Source of the DNA: Planctomycetia bacterium
GTDB lineage: Bacteria > Planctomycetota > Phycisphaerae > UBA1845 > Fen-1342
Direction: 5' to 3'
DNA: 64,000 bases
NCBI GenBank assembly: GCA_015709575.1
Contig: CP054190.1
Span: 806,001 to 870,000 of the forward strand
Position numbers and translations under genes: made by a program. Below the pieces are notes generated by a model. It was given only the letters and a program-made list of their open reading frames with translations, ran no database searches and was not told the DNA's origin. The first letter of the stretch is position 1, and the number at the start of each line of letters is the position of its first letter. Shown here piece by piece: positions 34,580 through 48,072 of this stretch.

Positions 34580-35974
34580 ATGTTGAATCGATGGAATCGG
34601 GCGGCGATTGTCGCTCTGGCGACCTTCGGGGTCGTGAGCGCGGTTGCGCAAGAGGCCCCTCCGGGCGTCAACATCGTCAGCGCCACGATCGGCCGTAATC
34701 TAACTGGGCAGCCTGGGGGTCCGTTTGCGGCTCCGGTGCCGTTCAACTTCGCGACCGACCTTGCTGCGGAACTGGATGTTATTAACGTCACGCTGGAGGT
34801 GCTCGATCCCGATTGGATCGACCCGGAAGCCGATCAGCCGGTGCTGATGCGCTTTACCGCTCCTGCATTGCCGTACATTCCGTCGCCGGCCCCATCGATT
34901 CCACCGGTGATTGGCGCGCAGGCGAACTTCTTTTTCGTGGCGAACAACCCGGGCGCAGCGGTGCCCGTGACCGTTCCGTTCTCTTTTCGAGTGCCGGAGT
35001 TCGTCGGGCGGAATCAGGCCCGGCTGCGCGGCGAGATCACCTTTGACGTTCGTTACACGTTGCTCTTCGAGGTGATCAATCCCGATCAGAATCTTGAGGA
35101 GATTCCGCCGCGCCGGGCAACGGAAGTGTTGAATGTTGTCGAAAACCCGGCGGCGAACCCGAAGAACCCGCCGCCCTTTGCGGACGCCGGTTCGGATCGC
35201 CGCGTGGTCGCGGGCACGACGTTTGAACTGGACGGCAGCCGCACGTCGGACAGCACGAATACGGGTTTTGATCCGCGCGATCCCAACGTGTTTGAGAAGG
35301 ACACGCTGCTGTATGTGTGGGAATGGCTCTCCGGTCCGGAGCGGGTTGATCCCGTGGTCCGCAGTCCGGTGCAGCGCCCCGAGTTTGGCGAAGTCACGCT
35401 CAACACGATCGGTGAGTATGTGTTCCGGCTCAGCGTCACCGATGGCGTGAACCCGCTGCCGAGTACGGACACGGTCAAGATCACGGTGGTGTCGGCAATT
35501 CCGCCGAATCGCGCGCCGAGTGCTCGAGTTAACGGTCCCGCCGGCGTGGTGACGGTCGGGTCGGCGATCACGCTGGACGGCACGTCTTCGAGTGACCCGG
35601 ATGGCGACCCGCTGACGTTCCGCTGGGTTCAGACGGATGAACTGGGCGGCAAGCTGCCGAGCACCGAGGTCGAGCGGGCGTTTCAGCCGCTATCCGGCGT
35701 CAGCCAGCCGGTGGTGACGTGGCAGGCGATCAAGGCGGGCACGTACTACTTCCGACTGATCGTCAATGACGGCGAGGCTTCCTCGACGGCCACCATTTCG
35801 GTCACGGTTTCCGCGTCGAATGTGTCGGGGGCCGTTGCCCAGAATCCCGCTGCATCTGCTGAGTCCGCCGATGCGCTGGCCGCTCCGCTGGCCGGGCCGG
35901 CGGCGTGCGGGGCGGGCTTCGCGTTCGGCGCTCTCGCGCCGCTGATGCTGGCGCTGGTCCGGCGTCGGCGCTGA
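34580..35974 (+). CDS. PKD-domain surface protein with CGAG C-terminal sorting signal
   Basis: 464 residues. Signal peptide (AAIVALATFGVVSAVAQ). The central part has two PKD-type domains: FADAGSDRRVVAGTTFELDG...DTLLYVWEW, and APSARVNGPAGVVTVGSAIT...DGDPLTFRW followed by YYFRLIVNDGEAS. The C-terminus AACGAGFAFGALAPLMLALV followed by RRRR is a tripartite sorting signal: short CG motif, hydrophobic helix, basic end, resembling MYXO-CTERM more than PEP-CTERM. Last gene of the operon; a terminator-like hairpin follows. Confidence 0.7.
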   Translation: MLNRWNRAAIVALATFGVVSAVAQEAPPGVNIVSATIGRNLTGQPGGPFAAPVPFNFATDLAAELDVINVTLEVLDPDWIDPEADQPVLMRFTAPALPYIPSPAPSIPPVIGAQANFFFVANNPGAAVPVTVPFSFRVPEFVGRNQARLRGEITFDVRYTLLFEVINPDQNLEEIPPRRATEVLNVVENPAANPKNPPPFADAGSDRRVVAGTTFELDGSRTSDSTNTGFDPRDPNVFEKDTLLYVWEWLSGPERVDPVVRSPVQRPEFGEVTLNTIGEYVFRLSVTDGVNPLPSTDTVKITVVSAIPPNRAPSARVNGPAGVVTVGSAITLDGTSSSDPDGDPLTFRWVQTDELGGKLPSTEVERAFQPLSGVSQPVVTWQAIKAGTYYFRLIVNDGEASSTATISVTVSASNVSGAVAQNPAASAESADALAAPLAGPAACGAGFAFGALAPLMLALVRRRR

Positions 35975-36300
35975 CGGGGAACGCACCGCGGTGGATCGGG
36001 GCCGCCTGGGCGGCACCGCTTTTTGTGATTGCTCTCTCACGGGCCGCAGCGCTGATCAAGCGTTGCGGCCCGAGCCTTTGTCGAATTGCTGCGGGCGAGG
36101 CATCTCAGGCGGAGCGCACGCGCTGTGAGCGAGCGCCGGCCACGCGACGGTGTGTCAGAGGGAGCACGGCTCAAGAGCGGTGGCACAAGCGCGGTCGCAC
36201 GGACGCGGGAGCGCTTTGGCGCACGAGGGCCGTCAGACGGAGGTCGGGAGTTGCCCTTGGCCGTGCCGGCGGCGGACGCGCCGCCGTGGCGTACTGTGCG
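35975..36300. other. Intergenic region between converging operons
   Basis: 326 bases with no credible gene. It contains one strong hairpin (36040-36072) between the PKD gene and the anti-sigma gene, which converge on it. Nothing else is seen. Confidence 0.6.
36040..36072. terminator. Hairpin between converging operons
   Basis: CGGGCCGCAGCGC, loop TGATCAA, GCGTTGCGGCCCG: a 13-base stem with one G-T pair. No strong T run follows on either side, so intrinsic termination is plausible but not certain. Confidence 0.5.
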
Positions 36301-36573
36301 TCAGCGCGAGTTGTCGGCCCGGTGCTGCTTTTCGCACGACGACAGGATGGCCGACACCAGTTCTTCGGGCGGATGCTCCGACGCGGCCGTTGACGGCGGA
36401 CCTTCGCTCCGACATGCCGCCTTCGCCAGCTTGATCGCTGCCTGGAAGGTGCCGAGGTAGGTCACGCAGGGCGGGCACTCGGCGAGGTGCCGTTCGAACC
36501 GGGCGCGCAGCGCCGGCTCCATCCGTCCCTCGACATAGTCCGACAGAAATTCAGCCACTTCGCGGCAGGTCAT
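36301..36573 (-). CDS. Anti-sigma factor with zinc-finger (ZAS) domain
   Basis: 90 residues. MTCREVAEFLSDYVEG and FERHLAECPPCVTYLGTFQA give the HxxxCxxC zinc-binding site of ZAS/zf-HC2 anti-sigma factors. There is no membrane helix and the protein ends soon after the domain, so it is a soluble regulator rather than a membrane sensor. It overlaps the sigma gene by four bases (ATGA), the normal arrangement for a cognate pair. Confidence 0.85.
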   Translation of the reverse strand: MTCREVAEFLSDYVEGRMEPALRARFERHLAECPPCVTYLGTFQAAIKLAKAACRSEGPPSTAASEHPPEELVSAILSSCEKQHRADNSR

Positions 36574-37229
36574 CGCAACCCTCCCGAAAACTGTTCGTCC
36601 AGCAATTTGCGCAGCGCCAGCCGCGCGCGGTGCAACCGCACTTTCACCGTCCCCGGATCAATCTCCAGCAGCTCGGCCGTCTGCCGTGTGTCCAGCTCCT
36701 CGATGTCGCGGAGCAGCAGCACGTTGCGATAAGTCTCAGGCAGGCGGTCAATCGCGGCCCGGACTGCTGCGCGGGTTTCGGATGTCATCGCTTCGGATTC
36801 GGCGTCCGGCGACCAGGGATCGACCGGGTCGGCGTGATGGCCGTCGGCAAGAAACCGCGGTTGCAAGGTCTCGATCGAGATTTGCGGGCGGCTCCGTCGC
36901 GTACGCAGCTTCATCAGTGCGGCATTGATCGCGATGCGGTGCAGCCAGGTGGACAGGCTGGAATGCCCCTCGAATTTCGGCAGCGCCCGACGCGCCGACA
37001 CGAACGCCTCCTGCACGGCCTCGCGGGCGTCCTCCTCGTTGCCGAGGATCCGCCGAGCGGCCGCCAGCATCCGCCCGCACTCAGCCCGCACGAGTTGCTC
37101 ATACGCGGCCGCGTCGCCGCGTCGCAGGGGGTCGAGCCGCGGATCGGCAGGCCGTGGAGGCGCCCCGCCTGATGATTCCGAAACGGCGCCCGCCGTGGAT
37201 TGAGCGGGATGCGGCATCTGCGTCATCAC
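36570..37229 (-). CDS. ECF sigma factor
   Basis: 219 residues. Region 2: LVRAECGRMLAAARRILGNE, EEDAREAVQEAFVSARRALP and FEGHSSLSTWLHRIAINAAL. Region 4: AIDRLPETYRNVLLLRDIEE, LDTRQTAELLEIDPGTVKVR. The 37 N-terminal residues are polar and low-complexity. It would direct RNA polymerase to a stress or envelope regulon, held by the adjacent ZAS protein. The PEP-CTERM gene lies upstream in the same direction, but hairpins separate them. Confidence 0.9.
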   Translation of the reverse strand: MMTQMPHPAQSTAGAVSESSGGAPPRPADPRLDPLRRGDAAAYEQLVRAECGRMLAAARRILGNEEDAREAVQEAFVSARRALPKFEGHSSLSTWLHRIAINAALMKLRTRRSRPQISIETLQPRFLADGHHADPVDPWSPDAESEAMTSETRAAVRAAIDRLPETYRNVLLLRDIEELDTRQTAELLEIDPGTVKVRLHRARLALRKLLDEQFSGGLR

Positions 37230-37367
37230 GGGTTTCTCCGTTGCCCATCGCCGGATTGGATTCGGCAGCGCGGGCTCAGGTTACACGCCGCCGCACCCGA
37301 AATGGCGGGCGGTCGGCACACGTGATGCGCGCCGACCGCCCGAGCGGTTGTCCGCAGACTCGTCAGA

Positions 37368-37406
37368 CCCCGGGCCGGCGCCGGGGCATCCCGGCGCGGC
37401 GCCGGG
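37368..37406 (-). terminator. Two GC hairpins after the PEP-CTERM gene
   Basis: CCCCGG/CCGGGG with a 7-base loop (37368-37386) and CCCGGCGC/GCGCCGGG with a single central base (37390-37406). They lie just past the stop of the PEP-CTERM gene, before the sigma gene. No T tract. Confidence 0.4.
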
Positions 37407-37438
37407 CGCTATCCCGCTGCGCCGCGGGGGCGCTCACA

Positions 37439-38686
37439 TCAAACCAGCGCCCGCAGTCGGCGGCTGGCGAACAGCCCCACGCCCAGCAGCGCGGTCAGCA
37501 CCGTCCCCGGCTCCGGCGTAAATGCGCAGCGACAGAAGCGCACGTCGTTGAGCGTGATCTTGTCGGCGATGAGCTGTGTGCAGCCCTGCGCGTTGTTGAT
37601 ATTGATCTCCCCGCCGCGCAGCCCGAGCGTCCAGAAGGCAACGCCGTTGAGCACCGCATTATTGATGTTGAAATGCTGGGCGTTGTCCTGGCGGTCGGAA
37701 ACGAACACGACGCTGCCCAGCGCGATGCCGCTGTTGCCGATCAGGATGTTGCCGTTGGACACGAGGAACTTCGAGTTGCTGGCAACCCGGAAGATCGCGG
37801 CCGATCCGGCGGGCCCGTCGATCACCAGGTTGGCGTTGTTCAGCGAAATGTCCGATCCGCCGGCGACCAGATCGATCACGTTCAGCCCGGGCGACAGGTT
37901 GATGGTCGTGGCGCTGTTGATCACCCCGCCGCTGCCGGAGAGGTTGATCGTGCCGGTCGAGGCAAGCCCGCCAATCACCGCCCGCGCGTTGGCCAACTCA
38001 TTGCGAAGCGGTGAGTGATCGACACCGCCCATGACGCCGGCGTAGTTCGGCGCGTCCATGCGGGTGCTCTGCACGGCCGCGCCGGGGTTGACGTCATTGC
38101 CGAAGCCGCCGGTGTTGTGATTCACGCCGGGGTTGGTGAACCCGGTGGAGGTAAAGGTGTTGGGGAAGTGATTCGGGTCGTTGAAAAAGGAATTCTGCGT
38201 CCCGGCGTTCGCACCGGGGAGCGAACGGGCGGCCCGCACGCCGAGGTCGCCATAGACGCCGACGTCCTGAAGATTGAAGACGCCGCCGGGGCTGGTGATC
38301 GCGATGTTTCCGCCGTAACAGATGCCGGACCCAACCGGCTTGGCGTTGAGCGGGATGTTGGGGACGTTGCCCAGCAGCCCGGGGCCGCCGCTGCTGCCGC
38401 CGTTGAGGAAGCCGCTGGTCGAGGGCACCGGGGCCTTGTTGGCCCCCAGTTCGAAATTGTTGACGTTGACCGCCTGGCCGACGCCCGGCTGGCCGCCCAT
38501 GGCGTTTTCCGGCCCCATGCCGATCAGCAAATAGGGGCTGCTTTGCAACGTGGGAAACGGGATTGGAGCAGCGCCGGCAAATGGGACCGCTCCGGCAGCG
38601 ATGCCGAACACGGCCGTCCATCCAGCGGCCCGCCGCAGGAATCCGCGTGCGCGGACACCCGCAGACTTGATTTTTCCGAAATCCAT
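37439..38686 (-). CDS. Exported PEP-CTERM protein
   Basis: 415 residues. Long signal region (TAVFGIAAGAVPFAGAA). The body is Asn/Gly-rich and probably a right-handed beta fold: GGSDISLNNANLVIDG, AAIFRVASNSKFLVSNGNIL, LNGVAFWTLGLRGGEI. The C-terminus TPEPGTVLTALLGVGLFASR followed by RLRALV is a PEP-CTERM sorting signal (PEP motif, hydrophobic helix, basic end), normally processed by an exosortase, which is not in the window. The role is probably extracellular matrix or surface; no enzyme motif is visible. Confidence 0.7.
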   Translation of the reverse strand: MDFGKIKSAGVRARGFLRRAAGWTAVFGIAAGAVPFAGAAPIPFPTLQSSPYLLIGMGPENAMGGQPGVGQAVNVNNFELGANKAPVPSTSGFLNGGSSGGPGLLGNVPNIPLNAKPVGSGICYGGNIAITSPGGVFNLQDVGVYGDLGVRAARSLPGANAGTQNSFFNDPNHFPNTFTSTGFTNPGVNHNTGGFGNDVNPGAAVQSTRMDAPNYAGVMGGVDHSPLRNELANARAVIGGLASTGTINLSGSGGVINSATTINLSPGLNVIDLVAGGSDISLNNANLVIDGPAGSAAIFRVASNSKFLVSNGNILIGNSGIALGSVVFVSDRQDNAQHFNINNAVLNGVAFWTLGLRGGEININNAQGCTQLIADKITLNDVRFCRCAFTPEPGTVLTALLGVGLFASRRLRALV

Positions 38687-38819
38687 CGCCTAACCTCCAT
38701 CAGAAGACCTCGATAGGGGCGACGGCGACCCGCTCCTCTGCGAGCCGCGCTTCCTTCCGGGATGGCGAAATTCGTTCATTTCGCGCACCTCTCGCCCGGC
38801 CGCGTCCCAAATTGCGCGG

Positions 38820-38940
38820 CGACTCCGTGCCACTGGCGTTTAGGCACCCCCAAATCAACAAGTCAAAATCGGCGCGCGCAGAATCTCTGCGAAATCGCTT
38901 TAACTTAAAATTAGATAGCTAGTTGCGAATCTTTGAATGG
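38820..38940 (-). promoter_or_regulatory. AT-rich upstream region of the PEP-CTERM gene
   Basis: This stretch is markedly richer in A and T than the rest of the window (for example TTTAACTTAAAATTAGATAG at 38899), and lies between the PEP-CTERM start and the converging uvrA end. It is the natural place for the PEP-CTERM promoter; individual boxes are not assigned. Confidence 0.4.
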
Positions 38941-38973
38941 GCCGGAATTCTGCGACAATTCCTATGCCCGGGG

Positions 38974-43908
<4,935 letters not shown>

Positions 43909-44106
43909 GGGAAACAGCTCGCGCGGATCGGGGGCGGAATCGGGACCCCGCGCCGTGGCGGGAGTCCGCTTCGCCTGCGCCGGCCCGCGGCCGGTTGCTA
44001 ACGAAGGCCGAACATTATATCGCCATCGGAGTGGAGGCGCGCGCCGCCCGGACCGAGCGTCGCTGCCGTTCGGCGGACTCCGGGTTTCGCGTACAGTGTC
44101 GTGGCT

Positions 44107-44445
44107 ATGGAATGGGTGTTTGTCTGGTACGTCGGCGGGGCGCTGATCGCGGGGTTGCTCTATGTCGTCATCGCGTTCGACATCGTTCCCGGCATGCGGG
44201 AGGAGCGGCTGGGGCGACCGCGCGAGCTGCCCGGCGAGTGGTTTGAATGGCTGGCCGCAGCGCCCGATGCAGACGGCCGCGTGCACGAGTCGCGGCTGGT
44301 CGCTCGGCGTGGGGCATTCGGGCGCACGGTCCTGGTGATCCAGCGCCGCGCGCGCGACGCGCGAACGGACGAGGTGGTCGCGGTCGAGCCGGAGCAGCGG
44401 ATTCGTCGCCCGGATAGCGACCCGCGCACTCCGCCGAAGCGGTAG
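44107..44445 (+). CDS. Small membrane protein of unknown function
   Basis: 112 residues. One N-terminal membrane helix (VFVWYVGGALIAGLLYVVIA), then a basic cytosolic part with ESRLVARRGAFGRTVLVIQR. It is divergent from uvrA, 198 bases away. No family recognised. The reading frame is supported by the hydrophobic start and by ordinary codon use. Confidence 0.45.
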   Translation: MEWVFVWYVGGALIAGLLYVVIAFDIVPGMREERLGRPRELPGEWFEWLAAAPDADGRVHESRLVARRGAFGRTVLVIQRRARDARTDEVVAVEPEQRIRRPDSDPRTPPKR

Positions 44446-44727
44446 CCGCGAACCCGGTCGCCTGGAATCGAACGTCCACAAACACGTCCCCTGCGGCCGC
44501 GTCGCCGCCGTTGCCTTTATGCGCATCAGGTTCCTAGCATCGAGCGGGATCGTGGTGTGCCCGTGACGCGCGCGTTTTGACGCGCCTCGCGTGGGCATGA
44601 CCGCGAATCCGCCATCAGCCCGGGGGGGCGTTCTGAGCGACCATTCAGCAGCGCCTCCCCGATGGACCCGCTGCGCCCTGGCGCACCGGTGTGCGGTTCG
44701 GGCGGATGACCCGGGGAGGAACTCCGT

Positions 44728-45714
44728 ATGTCGCGACGTCGATGGGTGCAGCGGCTCTGCGCGCTGGGCGCGGCGAGCGCTGGTTTGACAATGGCGGCGC
44801 AGGCCTGGCCGGCCACCGCGCGGGTCTGCGCCGGTGACGCCACGCTGTTCGTGGCGGACCAAACCGGGATGCTGATGCCGCTGGCGGGCGACACGGTCGG
44901 CCAGCCCGGCGGAGCGGCGGCCGCCGTGACGAGCTATCGTTTCTCGACCGTGGCGCCGCACGTGTATCTGGCCGTTCGTGAGCCGGCCCGCGGCCGCGGC
45001 GTGCTGGCGGATTTTGAGTTTGAAGGCGTGCAGCTTGTCAGCGGGGAGCGCGCCTGGACCGTGACGTCCGCACCGGCACCGAAAGGGCCGCCCACAGCGG
45101 CTGACGTGCGCAGCGCGGTTGAGACCGCGGACAGCAAGCAGGCGTGGTCGCCGATCTCGCAGCGGGGATATAACTTCGGGTTTCGTTCCCCGGCCGAAGT
45201 ACCGCAAATCGCCGAGGCGGCCCGCTGGATGTGGGCGGATGCGGAGGCTGAGGGGCGGATGCTGGTGTTTCGCCTGTCGCTGGTGGAGTTGCGCCCTGAG
45301 TTTCAGTTGGAGCGGGCCGCCGTGGAGGGACTCTCCGGGGCGGGATTCGTGAATCGGGGGCCGGGAGTCGATCGCGGGTACAGCCCGGGCGGCGGCGGAG
45401 GCGGTCTCGACGATCGCGGTGGGGCGTTCAACAATCCGTTTGAGCCATTCGTTCGCAACGACGGCGACGGCACGCCGGTCTTCGCCGAAGACCCCGAGAA
45501 TCCGCGCACCCCCGACCGGCCGGCGGTATCCCCCGGTGAGCCGCCGGCGGGTCGCAATCTGCCGCCCGTTTCGCGCGAGTGGCCGCCTGGTCCGCCGCCG
45601 GACTTCCCGCCCAGGAATCCGCCGCCGTCCTATGACGGGCCGGGACCGACGGTGCCGGAGCCGGGCGCGGCGGCGTTGCTGCTGGCGCTGGCGCTGATGG
45701 CGCGACGGCGGTGA
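44728..45714 (+). CDS. Exported PEP-CTERM protein with proline-rich stalk
   Basis: 328 residues. Signal peptide with an RRR start (MSRRRWVQRLCALGAASAGL), possibly Tat-like. A globular domain of about 170 residues follows (ATLFVADQTGMLMPLAGDTV, AAVTSYRFSTVAPHVYLAVR). A proline/glycine-rich stalk of about 110 residues ends in VPEPGAAALLLALALMARRR, a short PEP-CTERM signal. It is likely tethered to the cell surface. The function of the globular part is unknown. Confidence 0.65.
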   Translation: MSRRRWVQRLCALGAASAGLTMAAQAWPATARVCAGDATLFVADQTGMLMPLAGDTVGQPGGAAAAVTSYRFSTVAPHVYLAVREPARGRGVLADFEFEGVQLVSGERAWTVTSAPAPKGPPTAADVRSAVETADSKQAWSPISQRGYNFGFRSPAEVPQIAEAARWMWADAEAEGRMLVFRLSLVELRPEFQLERAAVEGLSGAGFVNRGPGVDRGYSPGGGGGGLDDRGGAFNNPFEPFVRNDGDGTPVFAEDPENPRTPDRPAVSPGEPPAGRNLPPVSREWPPGPPPDFPPRNPPPSYDGPGPTVPEPGAAALLLALALMARRR

Positions 45715-45814
45715 AACCGCTGACGCGCGTCCGCGGTGACGCGGATTTCTCGTTGCATTGATCGGGCGCCGCCCGCAGAATCCCCGCGTTCAGAGCGTTC
45801 GCGGGGTGCATGTC

Positions 45815-46879
45815 ATGATCAAGGCCCGGTGCAGTTGCGGAGCGAAATACCAGGTTCCGGAATCGGCGGCCGGTCGGTCCGCGCGCTGTAAGAAGTGCGG
45901 CGGCACGTTTCGGATCGAGCGATCGGAAGCGCCCGCGGCAGCGGATGACCTGCTGGCCTTGGCAGGTGGTTACGCGATTGAATCGCCGCGTGTCGAACCC
46001 GACGCGGCGGAGGCGACGCCCGTAGAGGCCGAAGTTCGATACGTTTCCGATCCGGCCGGCGCGCCGCGGATGGAGCGCTTCGGCGCGTTGCGGGACGCAG
46101 CGGCGCTCGCGCGGGCGATTGGCGGAAACTTCCGCGTCATGTTTCGGGGCGGCAGCCTGGCAACGCTGCTGATCGTCTGGATCATCCTCAATCTGCGGAT
46201 CTTCGCTGCGTGGGCGCCGTGCGGCATCGGGCTGGTGGCCACCCTCATCATCAGCGGCTGGTACATGGCCTACCTCTTCAACGTCGTCACCAGCGGTGCG
46301 GACAATGAGGATGAACTGCCGTCGATGTCACTCGAGGGCGGTTGGGTGGATGACATCATCGTACCGTTGGGCAAGTATCTTCTGGCGTATGTGCTGGCGC
46401 TGCTGCCGTTTCTCGGCGTAGTGGCTTACCTAATCGCGCTGGAGGCGTCGGGCGATCTCGATCACGTAGGTAGCGCGATGGGCGCGCTCTTCGGGGCGGG
46501 CGCTTCGCAGGCAGCGACCATCACGGCCCTGGGCGTGCTGGCGGGCGCAGCGCTGCTGGGCGGCCTGGCGTTTTTTCCAATGTTGCTGCTGGTCGCGGCG
46601 GTCGGCGGGGCGGGGCCGATGTTCCGCATTGACCTGATGCTGCGGACAATCCTCGGCACGCTGCCGGGCTATGCGCTGGTGCTGCTCGTGCACCTGGTGC
46701 TGGTCGGCGCAAACTGGGGCGTCAGCTTGTTGCTGGCCGATGTCCGGGATTTTCAGACGAAACTGTTCGCACAGGCGGGCGTCAACCTGGTGCTGCTGCT
46801 GCTGAACGTCTTTGCGGCGCGGACGATCGGCCTGCACTACTTCTGCTGCAAGCGCGGCTACGCCTGGACGTGGGGATGA
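45815..46879 (+). CDS. Zinc-ribbon multi-pass membrane protein
   Basis: 354 residues. N-terminal zinc ribbon KARCSCGAKYQVPESAAG...CKKCGGTFRI, typical of planctomycete and myxobacterial proteins. A variable linker is followed by six or so membrane segments in a DUF4013-like arrangement (FRVMFRGGSLATLLIVWIIL, VGGAGPMFRIDLMLRTILGT). ATG 45815 starts directly before the zinc ribbon. The function is unknown. It converges on the TPR gene. Confidence 0.6.
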   Translation: MIKARCSCGAKYQVPESAAGRSARCKKCGGTFRIERSEAPAAADDLLALAGGYAIESPRVEPDAAEATPVEAEVRYVSDPAGAPRMERFGALRDAAALARAIGGNFRVMFRGGSLATLLIVWIILNLRIFAAWAPCGIGLVATLIISGWYMAYLFNVVTSGADNEDELPSMSLEGGWVDDIIVPLGKYLLAYVLALLPFLGVVAYLIALEASGDLDHVGSAMGALFGAGASQAATITALGVLAGAALLGGLAFFPMLLLVAAVGGAGPMFRIDLMLRTILGTLPGYALVLLVHLVLVGANWGVSLLLADVRDFQTKLFAQAGVNLVLLLLNVFAARTIGLHYFCCKRGYAWTWG

Positions 46880-46904
46880 AAGGCAGTCGCCAAGCGCTGA
46901 GCAC

Positions 46905-47975
46905 TCAATGGCGCTGGTCGTCATGCCAGACCGCGAGTCGCTCCACGATCCGTGGCTCGGATCGCAGCGCCGTGTCCAGGGTGATCGCTGCTTCGTAGTG
47001 CGCCGCCGCGGCGCTTGTGCGGCCCGCGGTCCAGGCGGCGTCTCCCGCGCGGACGCGCAGGGCCGCGTCGCGTGGCCGCTTGTCAACGGCCCGCTCCAGC
47101 ATGTCTGCGTGCAGCGGCACGTCGCCGGCCGCGGCGTAGTGATCCGCGGCCCGCAAGTACCCCTCCGCCAGCACGGCATCAGCGTCCGGTCCGCTGCGCC
47201 CGGCCCGCAATTTGACGATCCGCAGTCCGTCGGCGACCCGGCCGAGCTCCAGCGCCGTGTCGATCAATTCCGCGAGCGCGGCGTCGTCCGCGGCGTCCAG
47301 AAGATCCGCTTCGCGAGCGGCGAAGATCGCCCAGGCGGTTGCCGGGCGTCCGATCGCGCGCCACATGCGCGCGTGCAGCAGGTGCGCTTCGGGATCGTCG
47401 AGACCGTCATCGAGCGCTCTTCGCAATTGGTACATCCCGGATTCCTCCGGGCAGCACCAGAACCGCTCGTGCCCATCCCGCCGTTCGAGCAGCAGCCAGC
47501 CATCGCGAAACTGTCCGAGCCGACCGCCCTCAACCCTTCGCACCGTCGACCGTCCCGCGGCCTGGTCGAGCGCGAGATAGGCCTGCGCCGCGCGCAACCG
47601 TAACGACGGGGCGCCCCGCGTCGGCTCGGGCGCTTCGCGCCAGCGCCGCAGCGCGGTCGCCGGCTGTCGTGCGGCAAGCGCCTCCTCGATCCAGGCCGCC
47701 CGCAGCGCGGCATTCCGCGGCTGCTCGCGAACCGCCGCTTCCAGCAGCGCCCGCGCCGCGTCGACTTGCCCAAGCTCCCGCAGCTCCTTCGCCCGCGCGG
47801 CTTGTGGGGCGTCCCCGTTTCGCTGTTGAACCTCGGCGGGGCAGTCGGAGGATGCTTGTGTTGCGACAATCGGCGCGGGAGGGTGCTCGAGTCCAAGAAC
47901 AGGCGCATGCGCAATCGCGATCGCAATGATCCCGGCGATCTTCGCTGCTCCCGAAGATGCAGCCTGCGTTCGCAT
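46905..47975 (-). CDS. Exported TPR protein
   Basis: 356 residues. A hydrophobic N-terminus (AAKIAGIIAIAIAHAPVLGL) suggests export or a membrane anchor. Most of the rest is helical, with TPR-like units such as ARAKELRELGQVDAARALLE, AVREQPRNAALRAAWIEEAL and AAHYEAAITLDTALRS. It may be a scaffold. It is divergent from mutS2, with about 97 bases between starts. Confidence 0.6.
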   Translation of the reverse strand: MRTQAASSGAAKIAGIIAIAIAHAPVLGLEHPPAPIVATQASSDCPAEVQQRNGDAPQAARAKELRELGQVDAARALLEAAVREQPRNAALRAAWIEEALAARQPATALRRWREAPEPTRGAPSLRLRAAQAYLALDQAAGRSTVRRVEGGRLGQFRDGWLLLERRDGHERFWCCPEESGMYQLRRALDDGLDDPEAHLLHARMWRAIGRPATAWAIFAAREADLLDAADDAALAELIDTALELGRVADGLRIVKLRAGRSGPDADAVLAEGYLRAADHYAAAGDVPLHADMLERAVDKRPRDAALRVRAGDAAWTAGRTSAAAAHYEAAITLDTALRSEPRIVERLAVWHDDQRH

Positions 47976-48072
47976 GGTGGGCCAGCTCCGGCGGCGGTCA
48001 GGGGGGCCGCGGGACGAGGCGTGGTCGTGTGACCGCCCGGATCATCGGGGTCGCGGCTACAATTCGACCCGA

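Noticed and set aside
43909..45207. Open frame continuing about 430 codons upstream of uvrA
   Set aside because: It runs antisense to two genes with signal or membrane segments, has arginine-rich low-complexity sequence and no UvrA similarity. It is a GC-rich artefact.
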